This document shows positions 47,901 through 55,165 of a DNA stretch of 64,000 nt, one piece after another. The translations under genes were made by a program, and so were the position numbers. Location: the NCBI GenBank assembly GCA_963974345.1, contig CAXBBW010000013.1, forward strand, positions 73,734 to 137,733, read 5' to 3'. Under the pieces are notes generated by a model. The model saw only the letters and a program-made list of their open reading frames with translations. It did no database searches and was not told where the DNA came from. Each line of letters opens with the position of its first letter. Within the stretch, counting starts at the first letter, position 1. Source of the DNA: RHLJ01 sp963974345 (GTDB lineage: Bacteria; Bacteroidota; Rhodothermia; Balneolales; Balneolaceae).

Positions 47901-49195
47901 GGAACATCTTCTTGAATTCTAAATATTCCAGTATTTCTGCCTGTTTCAATACCGATATAAGTTTCTAAATCTCCAGAAAGGCTTGAAGCAATGTCAATTG
48001 TCACACTCTCTATCTTTGTTGAACTTTCATTACAAAGACTTGCATTTGCCTGAATGTATAATGGTTGGCCAATTGATGAGGTACTCGTTGGTTGTAGGAA
48101 GTCATCATCAGTAAAATAATTAATAGATGCTGTTCCCTCCAGTTCAATAGAAACAGAATCAGAAGCTGATGTTGTGACAGTATCTCCTTCCGAATCAAGA
48201 TAATCTACAAAAGCAACGTTGGAGATTTTCCCAATTGCACCATCGTTTATTCTAACTCTAAAAACGGCGTCGAACGATTGTCCTACAGCAATAGAATCAA
48301 ATAATACTCCAATTACATCAATGTCTTCTAAATCTGAAGGTAACGTTGAAAGAAATTCAAATTCACTACTTCCAAAAGTATGGTAAAAAGGGATACCAGA
48401 ATCTAAACTTTCAAAGTTACTAAATGTTAGATTTGCTGGAACAGAATCAAGAAGAACTACTTTATTTTGGGGAAATCCATCCACTAAAATATCTTTACCA
48501 TAAGCTGCTATATCACCTGTATTTTCGCCTCTTAATGTGTAGGTAAAGGTATCGCCATGCTTAAGTTCCTTTCCTTCATTATCTAGATTTTTTTGTAAAT
48601 CTATTTTCGTTCCATTTAGGGTTCTTATCGTGTCAGTATTTACTACGGTATTTCCCCCTTCTCTTGGAATGCCAATAATCTGAATTATTGATTCAATTTG
48701 ACCTTCGATACTTTGGTCTACTTCACCAGCATAAGTAAATTCAAAGCTTTCTCCAGGTATTAAAGAGACTTCTGTGGCTAAATTTTCAGCTATTACTTTA
48801 CTTTGAGCTGTATTGGTTGATTTACTTGTATTGCTAAACCTAATATTTTGGAGATCAAAATCATCTCCAGTCTCATTACTTATTGACAAATCGATAGTAA
48901 TTTCTTTATCACTTTTGTTTGTTAAAGTATGCGTTAAAGAAACTGTCCTACCTCTTAAAGTTTTTACGGTGTTATTAGGAAGCATGTCTAATTCATATCG
49001 AACTAATAGAACAACAGTATTCGATGAAGCTTCTAACTCAACTATTTCGCCACTTGTATCTATATAGCTAGCCGTTGCAGTGTTAGTTATTTGAAACCCA
49101 TCAGGTGCGGGCCCACTTGTATCTTGTGCATACACTTCTCCCATAACTGCCAATAGCAGTAAAATAAATGAGATATGTTGGAAAAATTTCTGCAC
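41942..49195 (-). CDS. Giant outer-membrane barrel protein with DUF11 and OmpA-like domains
   Basis: A 2417-aa protein with a signal peptide (cleavage after EVYA). From the N-terminus: DUF11-like strands (about 60-350), a variable domain (350-475), a carboxypeptidase-regulatory-like domain (478-600), another DUF11 (605-740), an SdrD B-like domain (743-830), a short coiled segment, Ig/Big1-like domains (about 980-1160), a long outer-membrane barrel (about 1200-1955, many alternating amphipathic strands, with a RDIRPDEYYPVYG motif) and three OmpA-like domains (2028-2135, 2177-2260, 2308-2400). Only the first keeps the full OmpA pattern (GFTDSKSSNEYNNAL and NRRVEVYL). It should span the outer membrane and grip peptidoglycan. 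Its stop overlaps the next start. Confidence 0.85.
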   Translation of the reverse strand: MQKFFQHISFILLLLAVMGEVYAQDTSGPAPDGFQITNTATASYIDTSGEIVELEASSNTVVLLVRYELDMLPNNTVKTLRGRTVSLTHTLTNKSDKEITIDLSISNETGDDFDLQNIRFSNTSKSTNTAQSKVIAENLATEVSLIPGESFEFTYAGEVDQSIEGQIESIIQIIGIPREGGNTVVNTDTIRTLNGTKIDLQKNLDNEGKELKHGDTFTYTLRGENTGDIAAYGKDILVDGFPQNKVVLLDSVPANLTFSNFESLDSGIPFYHTFGSSEFEFLSTLPSDLEDIDVIGVLFDSIAVGQSFDAVFRVRINDGAIGKISNVAFVDYLDSEGDTVTTSASDSVSIELEGTASINYFTDDDFLQPTSTSSIGQPLYIQANASLCNESSTKIESVTIDIASSLSGDLETYIGIETGRNTGIFRIQEDVPTRNSVDFPVLKGNKILEVMVEDELVAELKCTGLTQSGVTGRVTALIVVDVFGTVYDSESNDPIAGATVQIIDVTGQGNGGNAGGLAATFAVDGTTPIENAQITDVNGRFSYPFIFPSTYRVEVIPPEKYNFPSEVGLNFQPLDRELDSLASYGLEFTLENTAQAVDIDIPLDGQAINVLFSDKKVDKTTAEIGDYLNYSVEVRSEAVNTVHNLVIEDKLPLGFEYIKGTTRVNSIKADDPEGGRGPTLTFTVDSLETGKTVIVNYRVLVGPGAQKGDGINTAIATSDELIARSSNRARVEVEIRGGVFSDDGYIFGKVFTDFNRNDIQDTGEIGIPGVRLYLENGTYVVTDVEGNYTIYGIKPNKHVLKLDNTSLPKGATLSVLDNRHANDPSSRFVDLKKGEFHRADFAVCNCDEGSILEEVRRRIDALRGQNNELQSSMSQSFNIEDRKYNGGSSRNQASGTIDAGKSKSSSSTALPPPETAQEEAERKSKLQEIQKTDSLNFIDDSRPKYTLEELIREEDKELGFLNISDGDTLSVTQKNIWVKARIGAVIDFTVNGQIIPASKIGKQVTSKEGVLGYEYIGIDLKPGKNIFQLLEVDPFGNIRGEITYTLYAPGELSEIKLTVLENDIPADGISRARVRIELIDNIGINIGSVLPVTLDLSDGAWEIQDLNANEPGTQIFIEKGFIELDIRSTIEPKDVTIRANAGVISKEAKIRFVPDLRPLIAAGIIEGTIRLNQPLNINSASESDGFERELTALAYEFNTFKADARMAFFLKGKVRGDVLLTAGYDSEKAKEDRLFRDIRPDEYYPVYGESSIKGFDAQTSGRLYIRLDKQRTYALYGDFITQERDENRQLGDYSRSQTGIKANLENNLGNITAFTSQSATTNRVREFQAQGLSRYVLPDNDIIENSEIIELVTYDREQPEVILDVQRLSRFKDYVLEDFSGTLIFTTSISSIDDQFNPVFIRAIYEVENTDEKYFIGGISGALNVTKNLKVGAGVVQDNNPENNFNLASANVGYEYGNTEIIGEIAQTNTDLDGTGRAGRVQVQHRGKVIDARAQVGRSGEDFANKVGTLGQGRTEARAKGKIKLTPKTSINTEVLYSVSDTSDQNTLGGTVDLQQNFQGFNAQIGMRYSRSETSTNPTTENTNLKAKITSKLPFINNASVFGEFEQDLNDADRKLIALGGDYRLLSKGKVYARHEFISSAGGLNTLTSNSQRNNTVFGIKTNYMKNGEVFSEYRVNDALDGPTGQAAIGLKNSFQIKPGFTANAGFERQFTVKGPDAGDATAVSGALSYTANPNWKGTTRAEARFASSTNTYLSSFGYGQKISSNWTLLAKNIISLNTITDVSGFSRVQERFRVGAAFRDIDRNRIDGLFRYEYKYEEQNTGLAFIRKAHVFSSHGNYHPRDRWTFSGRLAAKTSTIEDDVSSTTSILELVSGRVMHDINDTWDAGINASLLANSDFTTKDYGLGVEVGFLMARNLRLAVGFNIFGYDDEDLSDNSYSRQGVYAGFSYKFDERLFDNLLPTRVKGSKPLIDKSLYLTCEEAILSCVEETPLEILTMPITTNIEFSLPEPTIIAKTLVYEELRKIVLPRQIHFDNDKSYINEPAAQMLDKVASYLMNKEEYLLDLSGFTDSKSSNEYNNALALRRALAARAYLIAAGMRPDQMTYESLGEELIMQEELNRVEMALNRRVEVYLDDLDPGAKFINQIEDIQVNKRIAGINNWEYIFNAEHEAVPSGITLRPGSSRLNEVQMYYIQRIAMALKEYQNAKVRITLPVDERLANLSFDLLDLFNVAGIPNSRVEIYGENENGPDEVKFEYLQANEFKVIEQSDDVKFANNAKAITLMKDLLVVLNAREDYELLRDRSQTYTVPDRLYFGVRNTVLDNETEAAVSRVGSYLRSNESVYLELRGTGTSFDSRRANSIKEYLINWGISGDRIRIMNSSANETGEMIHFEYRNADKINLLRLPENLKDGNQRGGN

Positions 49196-49205
49196 TAAAT
49201 TATTT

Positions 49206-49237
49206 AAAAAGGAGAAAAGGGTTTCACCCCTTTCCTC
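49206..49237 (-). terminator. Terminator-like hairpin between the 896-aa and 2417-aa genes
   Basis: On the minus strand a 10-bp stem (GAGGAAAGGG with CCCTTTTCTC, one G-T pair, loop of six) runs into CTTTTT. It lies 16 bases after the DUF11 gene and just before the barrel gene on the same strand. It probably lets only part of the transcripts continue into the two giant genes. Confidence 0.7.
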
Positions 49238-49253
49238 ATGTCTGGGTTAAGAA

Positions 49254-51944
49254 TTATTCGTTTAGCTTAACTTTAAATATGATTGTAAAGCTTTCATATG
49301 GAGCTAGATCAGCTGCTTCCACACGTATTGCACCAGCGTTCCCATCTCCTGGTTCTGTTATGGCAGGATCATCTCCACCTGGATCGATATCGCCAAATAC
49401 CACAACGCTTCCTCTTATAACTGTATAAGAAGGAGTGGTATCAACGATTTCAACATCATCAACCGTAGCGGCACCATTGTTTGTGATCACAATTTTGTAA
49501 TACACAGAATCACCTGGTGCTGCTGTTAATGGATCGATTGAGAAATTATCAGTTCCTAATCCATTTAAGAATCCAGTAGTATCTGAAGCTTGTGACTTCT
49601 CTAGAACTAAAAGACCTGCTACAACTTTAGTTATATCAGCGTTAGCAACCGCAGAAACCTGAGTGTTGTTATCAGTAATTGTAATTGTAGTGGTGTTGGT
49701 AACACCATCTTTTACACCCGTACCCGCTGTAACTTTGATTACAAAGTTTATTTCATCGCCAAAAGAAAGGCTTCCAAAAGAAGGTACATCTAGGCTTCCT
49801 GCTGTTCCACCGGCGGTAGTTAATACAGAATCACCAGAAGAAATATTTCCAGAATTATCTTTATCCCAGTAAACAATTGCAGTAAATCCACTTGCTTGTG
49901 AATTAGCAACAGATACTCGGAAAGACGAAGGATTTGATGTTCCAGAGTCGTTTTCATCCACATTAGAATCAATTCTCAAGGTATGAGCATACTCTTTTGA
50001 ACCACCTGGGAAAATCTGCCCATTCTGGTTAGCTACCAATGAAATATTACGATCTGTACTTACTGTTACACGATCTCTTATTGTATCAGAAGCACCACTT
50101 GTTGGTGATAATACATTGATTTCAGCATTATAATCGCCAGGAGAAAATCCTGCAGGAATAATGATTTCAGCAGTTATTTCTTTATTTCCACCAGCAGCTA
50201 TTGACCCTGTATTAGTAATAATACTGTTACCGTTATTTGGATCCTTGAATACTACAGACCAGCTAGCCGGAATAGAGCCACCACTTAGTGAGATATCATA
50301 CGAATCACTGTTAGTACTACTTGTATTATTAACAATTAAAGAGAAACGTACTGTATTACCAGGATCTGTTGTGATAGTAGAATCAGCAGCTCCGCCACCA
50401 TCAGGACCAGCACCTTCACCTGGAACGTTAACTCCCCCAACAACTCTATTGTTAGTCAAATCAACAGAATTAGAAGTAATTCCATTTAACATATCATATA
50501 TGGTCGCACTTTTAGTTACGTCATTAATCGACGTTGCCGTTTTTGCGATTACAAATGGGCCACTACCACCAGCACTTGCAGGAAGATTTACTTGAAGAAT
50601 TACTTCAATATCAGCGCCAGCCGAAACAGGACCTGTATCAGGAATACCATCATTGTTTGTATCAGTAAATGGGTTTAATGCACCACCTGAACCATCACTT
50701 TTAAGAAGTACAAACGTTGTTCCAGTAGGATACAATGAATCTGCTATTTGAGAAATCGTAAGATTGAATACATCTGTTGTAGTACCGTTATTTCTAAATG
50801 AGTTAACAAATTCTACTTGTGAGCCTTGGCTTACTGCTGCTTTTTGAACAGTGTCTGCCCCTACTGTTACTAAATCAGGGTCAATGATAACATCATATGA
50901 ATCTCCCACAGTAACTCTAGCTGTATTCGTGTTTACAAACGTCTCAGAATCGTACCTAAATTGCGCAGTGTTAGATAGGGTAGTTCCTGAAACTGAACCA
51001 ATAAGAACATCGAATGTTAACGTTCCAGACTGTCCCGCACCTAAATTGGCAATTATTGCTAAAATAGAATCTTGAGAAGCTGTTCCGTCAAACTCATAAG
51101 TAATTCCCGATGGATCATCCCCTGAACCAGCTACATCACCTAAAACAGTTGTACCAGAACCACTCCATCGACCAGTTCCTGTAACATAAGTCATGTTAAG
51201 TGGAAGTGGATCACGAACATCTAAATTAGTAGCTGCGGCATTACCGTTGTTACTAAACCTAAACGTAACTTTGATAGTCTCACCAGCATTTGCAGTAGAC
51301 TGGCTGAACGATTTCTGAACATCTATTACTGCACCATCTCGAATAAATGCTTCGTCTTGAGCCGAGTCAGAAACACTTGTACTACCAGTACTTGTAGCTT
51401 TGACTTTAAGAATGGCGTTATCACCATCATCTTCGGTTGCTGGTGCTGTTACCACAATTACGATACCGAATGAACCACCCGCTGCTATAGTTGGAGTAGT
51501 ACTGATAACTGTAAAATTATCAGGTACACCATCTAAATCTGCATCTGGATATACCGAGATATTATCAAAATCGAAAATATCTGTCCCACCAGTAGAATCA
51601 GTAGCTGAAATCGTAAAAGAATCTGGTCCGTTACCGTTGTTAGTAATAATATGAGGGTACTGTACTTGCCCTCCATCACTTACCGTTTTTGTCAATCCAT
51701 CACTAATATCAACTGCATACACTTGTTGTACTACAGTTTCTACAGTGTTAGATGTTACTGAGCGCGAGTTACCCCCACCATCGGTGTAAGTAGCAGACGC
51801 TTGGTTACCAATTGTTGTGTTGGCTGGTGGTACCTGAGCAAATACATCCGTAGATGAAAGACCCATTAGTACCCCTAGTACCAAAAACAATCCAACAAGA
51901 CGTAACGCCTTGCTGTGCATTGTGCTTTGTTTGTTTGTTTTCAT
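49254..51944 (-). CDS. Secreted DUF11-repeat protein, probable major subunit
   Basis: I start at the ATG at 51944 (MKTNKQSTMHSKALRLVGLF), giving a normal signal peptide ending VFAQ; an upstream ATG at 52001 would add 19 polar residues. The 896-aa mature protein is a chain of Ig-like strands with several DUF11 units (for example IDVQKSFSQSTANAGETIKVTF and VLEKSQASDTTGF), rich in Asp, Thr, Ser and Gly, with almost no Cys and no barrel or enzyme motif. It ends in the strand IIFKVKLNE without a type IX sorting domain. The hairpin after it suggests higher expression than the two giants. Function unknown; a structural surface role is my inference. Confidence 0.85.
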   Translation of the reverse strand: MKTNKQSTMHSKALRLVGLFLVLGVLMGLSSTDVFAQVPPANTTIGNQASATYTDGGGNSRSVTSNTVETVVQQVYAVDISDGLTKTVSDGGQVQYPHIITNNGNGPDSFTISATDSTGGTDIFDFDNISVYPDADLDGVPDNFTVISTTPTIAAGGSFGIVIVVTAPATEDDGDNAILKVKATSTGSTSVSDSAQDEAFIRDGAVIDVQKSFSQSTANAGETIKVTFRFSNNGNAAATNLDVRDPLPLNMTYVTGTGRWSGSGTTVLGDVAGSGDDPSGITYEFDGTASQDSILAIIANLGAGQSGTLTFDVLIGSVSGTTLSNTAQFRYDSETFVNTNTARVTVGDSYDVIIDPDLVTVGADTVQKAAVSQGSQVEFVNSFRNNGTTTDVFNLTISQIADSLYPTGTTFVLLKSDGSGGALNPFTDTNNDGIPDTGPVSAGADIEVILQVNLPASAGGSGPFVIAKTATSINDVTKSATIYDMLNGITSNSVDLTNNRVVGGVNVPGEGAGPDGGGAADSTITTDPGNTVRFSLIVNNTSSTNSDSYDISLSGGSIPASWSVVFKDPNNGNSIITNTGSIAAGGNKEITAEIIIPAGFSPGDYNAEINVLSPTSGASDTIRDRVTVSTDRNISLVANQNGQIFPGGSKEYAHTLRIDSNVDENDSGTSNPSSFRVSVANSQASGFTAIVYWDKDNSGNISSGDSVLTTAGGTAGSLDVPSFGSLSFGDEINFVIKVTAGTGVKDGVTNTTTITITDNNTQVSAVANADITKVVAGLLVLEKSQASDTTGFLNGLGTDNFSIDPLTAAPGDSVYYKIVITNNGAATVDDVEIVDTTPSYTVIRGSVVVFGDIDPGGDDPAITEPGDGNAGAIRVEAADLAPYESFTIIFKVKLNE

Positions 51945-52005
51945 TTTTTCAATCCTGTATAGGTTTTGAATTATTGATTTATTGTTTGATTGATTTTCCA
52001 TAAGA

Positions 52006-52491
52006 CTAGTTATCTATCACCTTAACTCTGGCGACAAGAATGACTTGCTCCCCCGCTTGTAGTGACGGAACCATCCAGCGTAGCCTTCGATATTCACGGC
52101 TCGGAACCTTTTCTTCAACTGTGGTTCCGTCAGGTTGTCGCACTTGACGAGTTAAGGGTAGTCGTTGGAACGTGTTGCCAGAATTGGAGAGGCTGGCACC
52201 CTCTAGCTTTGGATTAGCAGACTCTAGTTGATATTCCATTCCGATTGGAATCGGTAGTATTGGAAAAAGTTGAGTGATGCTACTGCCCAAAATGTTTGAG
52301 TAACTAAGCCGGTATTCTATCAGATCTCCCGGAGATACTTCAGTAGTTTCTATCGCAATTTCTTCACCATCAGCATTCGTGGTGATTTTGTAGACTTCGA
52401 GAACAGATGAAATCCCATTACTTTGCTGCGCGAATGATTGCACAGCCAAACCCAGAAAGATTATTATTAGAAAAGTACATTTGTTTTTCAT
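52006..52491 (-). CDS. Small secreted DUF11-like protein
   Basis: The start is taken at the ATG at 52491 (MKNKCTFLIIIFLGLAVQSF), giving a clear signal peptide cleaved near FAQ; the longer frame from 52533 adds 14 residues before it. The 161-aa protein is about one DUF11 domain long (VLEVYKITTNADGEEI, SPGDLIEYRLSYSN, then MEYQLESANP) and ends WMVPSLQAGEQ then RVKVIDN, the same type of final strand as the two larger secreted proteins. It is first in the DUF11 operon. It could be a cap, initiator or minor subunit; nothing in the sequence decides this. Confidence 0.82.
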   Translation of the reverse strand: MKNKCTFLIIIFLGLAVQSFAQQSNGISSVLEVYKITTNADGEEIAIETTEVSPGDLIEYRLSYSNILGSSITQLFPILPIPIGMEYQLESANPKLEGASLSNSGNTFQRLPLTRQVRQPDGTTVEEKVPSREYRRLRWMVPSLQAGEQVILVARVKVIDN

Positions 52492-52561
52492 GATACTTGG
52501 TTTATTGATTGTTGAATACAATTTTACAATCATGAAAATACAACCAAGTAGAAAAAATGAG

Positions 52562-52622
52562 GGTTAGATAGGATTAATCTTGTCTATTAATCACCCCTTA
52601 TTAAGATTAAAGATCTCTAACC
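52562..52622. promoter_or_regulatory. Large dyad symmetry upstream of the DUF11 operon
   Basis: GGTTAGATAGGATTAATC at 52562-52579 matches the reverse complement of 52605-52622 at 14 of 18 positions, with the outer seven and inner six perfect. Nested inside, GATTAAT (52572-52578) and ATTAATC (52586-52592) form a perfect 7-bp repeat with a 7-base spacer. It ends about 70 bases before the first start codon of the DUF11 operon, a fitting place for an operator. Confidence 0.4.
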
Positions 52623-52801
52623 ATAAATAGCCTTTTTATATATCTAAGAATTGATTTTTTCTAATATATACTATAAGAAAAACTTAATAATGAATAACAT
52701 ATTGAATGAATATTATATTATTTATTATTCATATTATTATATATAAAACTATATTTTTAAAGATATTTTTATAAACTACACTTTTTTACTTCCTAAAAGT
52801 T

Positions 52802-52809
52802 TATCTTCG
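52802..52809 (+). promoter_or_regulatory. Possible Bacteroidetes-type -7 element for the DUF58 gene
   Basis: TATCTTCG, followed by C, fits TAnnTTTG with one mismatch and lies 25 bases before the ATG at 52835. No good -33 TTG is present at the usual distance. Similar boxes precede mfd and the 208-aa barrel gene. Confidence 0.3.
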
Positions 52810-52834
52810 CACTATATTATTTCTCAAAAGCACT

Positions 52835-53710
52835 ATGATTTCAAAAGAAGTACTTAAAAAAATCCGTAAGCTTGAGATCCAAACTAAAGGTCTAGTAAAC
52901 ACATTGTTTGGAGGTGAATACCAATCTGCTTTTAAAGGTCGTGGAATGGCATTTTCTGAAGTTAGAGCCTATAATTATGGAGATGATATTAGGCAAATTG
53001 ATTGGAATGTTACTGCTCGAACTGGGGAGCCATTTATCAAAATTTTTGAAGAAGAACGTGAACAAACACTCATGCTTTGTGTCGATATTTCCGCCAGTGG
53101 AGTGTTCGGTAGTAACCATCAAAGAAAAATGGATGTCGCCGTAGAAATCTCTGCGGTACTTGCTTTTAGCGCAATAAAAAATGGTGACAAAGTTGGCCTT
53201 GTTCTGTTCTCAGACATCATAGAAAAAGTTGTTCCACCTAAGAAAGGACGAACCCATGTTCTTCGTTTAATTAGAGAGCTTTATACTACCGTTCCAAAAG
53301 GTCGGGGTACGAAAATCGCTGATGCTTTAGGTTATGTAAACCGACTTTTAGATCGAAGAGCTATCGTTGTATTAGCATCAGATTTCCAAGATGACAATTT
53401 TGAAAAACAACTTCGGATAACAAATCAAAAGCATGATTTGGTTAGTATTATTATCAACGACCCTTTCGAAGATGAGCTACCGAATATGGGTTTGGTTCCT
53501 TTTCAAGATGCTGAATCTGGTAAAGAAATTTTAATTGATACCTCAAATAAAAAAATTAGAAAAGAGTATAAAAAGAGAAAAAAAATACACAAACTTCAAC
53601 TCGATGAATCTCTCTTAAAGATGAAAGTTGATGCTGTTAATTTAACTACGAATAAATCGTATGTACGACCTTTAATGAATTTCTTCCAACGAAGAATGAG
53701 TCGGTATTAA
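52835..53710 (+). CDS. DUF58 (von Willebrand-like) protein of the MoxR/Bat type
   Basis: A 291-aa soluble protein. DUF58 signatures include GEYQSAFKGRGMAFSEVRAY and DDIRQIDWNVTARTGEPFIK near residue 48, followed by a von Willebrand A-like fold with a metal-site motif CVDISASG (DxSxS) and ASDFQDD later. Family members usually lie next to a MoxR AAA ATPase, which is absent from this window; the upstream neighbour is instead the divergent DUF11 operon. The BatD- and BatA-like genes follow after the convergent M23 gene, and the three probably work together in an envelope-linked chaperone or assembly process. Confidence 0.9.
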   Translation: MISKEVLKKIRKLEIQTKGLVNTLFGGEYQSAFKGRGMAFSEVRAYNYGDDIRQIDWNVTARTGEPFIKIFEEEREQTLMLCVDISASGVFGSNHQRKMDVAVEISAVLAFSAIKNGDKVGLVLFSDIIEKVVPPKKGRTHVLRLIRELYTTVPKGRGTKIADALGYVNRLLDRRAIVVLASDFQDDNFEKQLRITNQKHDLVSIIINDPFEDELPNMGLVPFQDAESGKEILIDTSNKKIRKEYKKRKKIHKLQLDESLLKMKVDAVNLTTNKSYVRPLMNFFQRRMSRY

Positions 53711-53719
53711 TCTCTTGCA

Positions 53720-55000
53720 TTAATACGCAGCAGCTAATACTCTTTCGCCAATCTGACTTAGCTGAAACCTATACTTTTCTACTTGAGTTGAAAAACTATT
53801 TTTTTCGGTTTCAGTAATAGCTTTTGAAGGAGGAAGGTTAACAGTTAATGGATTTACGGGTTGATCATTTTTATATACTCTATAGTCTAAGTGTACCCCT
53901 GTAACCCGCCCAGTACGACCCACATAACCAATAACTTGACCTTGCTTAACTTTAGCGCCTCTTCTAATGCCCTTAGCAAATCCATTCAAATGTAAATATG
54001 CTGTTGTGTATGTACTATTGTGTTCAATTTTAACAATATTTCCATTTGCACCTCTATATTGAGATTCCAACACAATTCCATCTCCAACTGAAATAACAGG
54101 AGTCCCCAAAGGTGCTGCATAATCTACTCCATAATGCGGGGTTCGGGTCTTTAAAACTGGATGAAAACGTCCATGTGAAAAATTTGAACTAACTCTTTGA
54201 GAATAAGTAAACGGAGCTTTTAGAAGTGCTTTTTGAACACCATTCCCAATCCTATCAAAATATCCAGCTCTATCATTACTTTCGAAATAGAAAGCATCAT
54301 AAGTTTTGTTGCTATGTAAGAATTCTGCTGCTAAAACCTTTCCAACTCCATATGGCTCATCATCAACAAATTGTTGTTCATAAATAACTTTATAGGAGTC
54401 ATTCTCATAAATTCGGAAGAAATCAATTTGCCAACCAAAAATCTCACTAAGCTTATTTCCTAGCAATGGATCATCTCCATTCTCAAGTAGCGTTTCGTAT
54501 AATGAAGAAGTTATTACTCCAGATGTTTCCTTTATTTTTGAGGTTATTTCTTTTCTCCCTCTCTCTACTTTTAATTCATCTTCAAAATTAAACACCACAT
54601 AATCCAACAAATCATCGTGTAATATAAGCCGATTAAGACTACTCGATTCCTCATTTATATAAGCTAAATACCTTTGACCTGGTTGAATTCTTTTTGAACT
54701 AAATTTCCCTCTAGATTCTATCTCAATTTCCTGAATTTTTTGAGGAGTAACATCTAATTTCCTTAGTATTATATATAAGCTTTCGTTCCGTTTAACACGG
54801 TCTTCCAGAATTACCTCATTCCTTTTTTCATATCCATACTCATCCAAAGCTACCATTTCGTCGATCTCAATTAAAGAATCTAATTTTACTGAAGGTGTTT
54901 GAAAAGTAGAATCTTCTTTTGATTGAAAGACAGAACAAGCTGTTAAAAGTGCAAGTACTACAACACTTTGTAATATTCCTTTAACCCAATTTTTTAACAT
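53720..55000 (-). CDS. M23 peptidase-family lipoprotein
   Basis: The start is taken at the ATG at 55000, because MLKNWVKGILQSVVVLALLT leads into the lipobox LLTACS; a longer frame from 55096 adds 32 residues without a signal. The 426-aa protein has a helical/LysM-like or opacity-like N-terminal half and a LytM domain near residues 290-390. Zn-ligand region PHYGVDYAAP and the AYLHLNG His are present, but the usual HLH motif is HLDY (VHLDYRVYK), so the last ligand position is Asp. It may cut peptidoglycan cross-links or be a non-catalytic activator. It lies tail-to-tail with the DUF58 gene. Confidence 0.85.
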   Translation of the reverse strand: MLKNWVKGILQSVVVLALLTACSVFQSKEDSTFQTPSVKLDSLIEIDEMVALDEYGYEKRNEVILEDRVKRNESLYIILRKLDVTPQKIQEIEIESRGKFSSKRIQPGQRYLAYINEESSSLNRLILHDDLLDYVVFNFEDELKVERGRKEITSKIKETSGVITSSLYETLLENGDDPLLGNKLSEIFGWQIDFFRIYENDSYKVIYEQQFVDDEPYGVGKVLAAEFLHSNKTYDAFYFESNDRAGYFDRIGNGVQKALLKAPFTYSQRVSSNFSHGRFHPVLKTRTPHYGVDYAAPLGTPVISVGDGIVLESQYRGANGNIVKIEHNSTYTTAYLHLNGFAKGIRRGAKVKQGQVIGYVGRTGRVTGVHLDYRVYKNDQPVNPLTVNLPPSKAITETEKNSFSTQVEKYRFQLSQIGERVLAAAY

Positions 55001-55165
55001 AAAACTGTAGATATTTTTAACTGAAAAGAATACGGATTTATCACAATTTTTCATAGAAACCATTTTTTTACAAAATTTGCGGTTAAAAATGTTCACACAT
55101 TTAGTATGATATCCCCTATTTTATATGTCTAAATATTCTATGAAAGCAGACGGAGCTTTTTGTTA

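Larger units (their letters stand above)
52492..52834. other. Divergent, extremely AT-rich control region
   Basis: About 340 bases between the DUF11 operon (minus) and the DUF58 gene (plus). Hand counts give 11, 6 and 9 G/C in the three successive 60-base blocks from 52621, i.e. 10-18% GC. The region holds a 61-bp dyad (52562-52622), AT-only runs and a likely -7 element for the DUF58 gene. No gene is visible. Such a tract could bend or melt easily or bind an AT-hook or H-NS-like protein. Confidence 0.6.

Noticed and set aside
55001..55096. Longer start for the M23 lipoprotein
   Set aside because: It would bury the signal peptide and lipobox 32 residues inside the protein.
55160..55165. TTG start for the BatD-like gene
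   Set aside because: An ATG two codons later has a GGAG site at good distance and gives a normal signal peptide.
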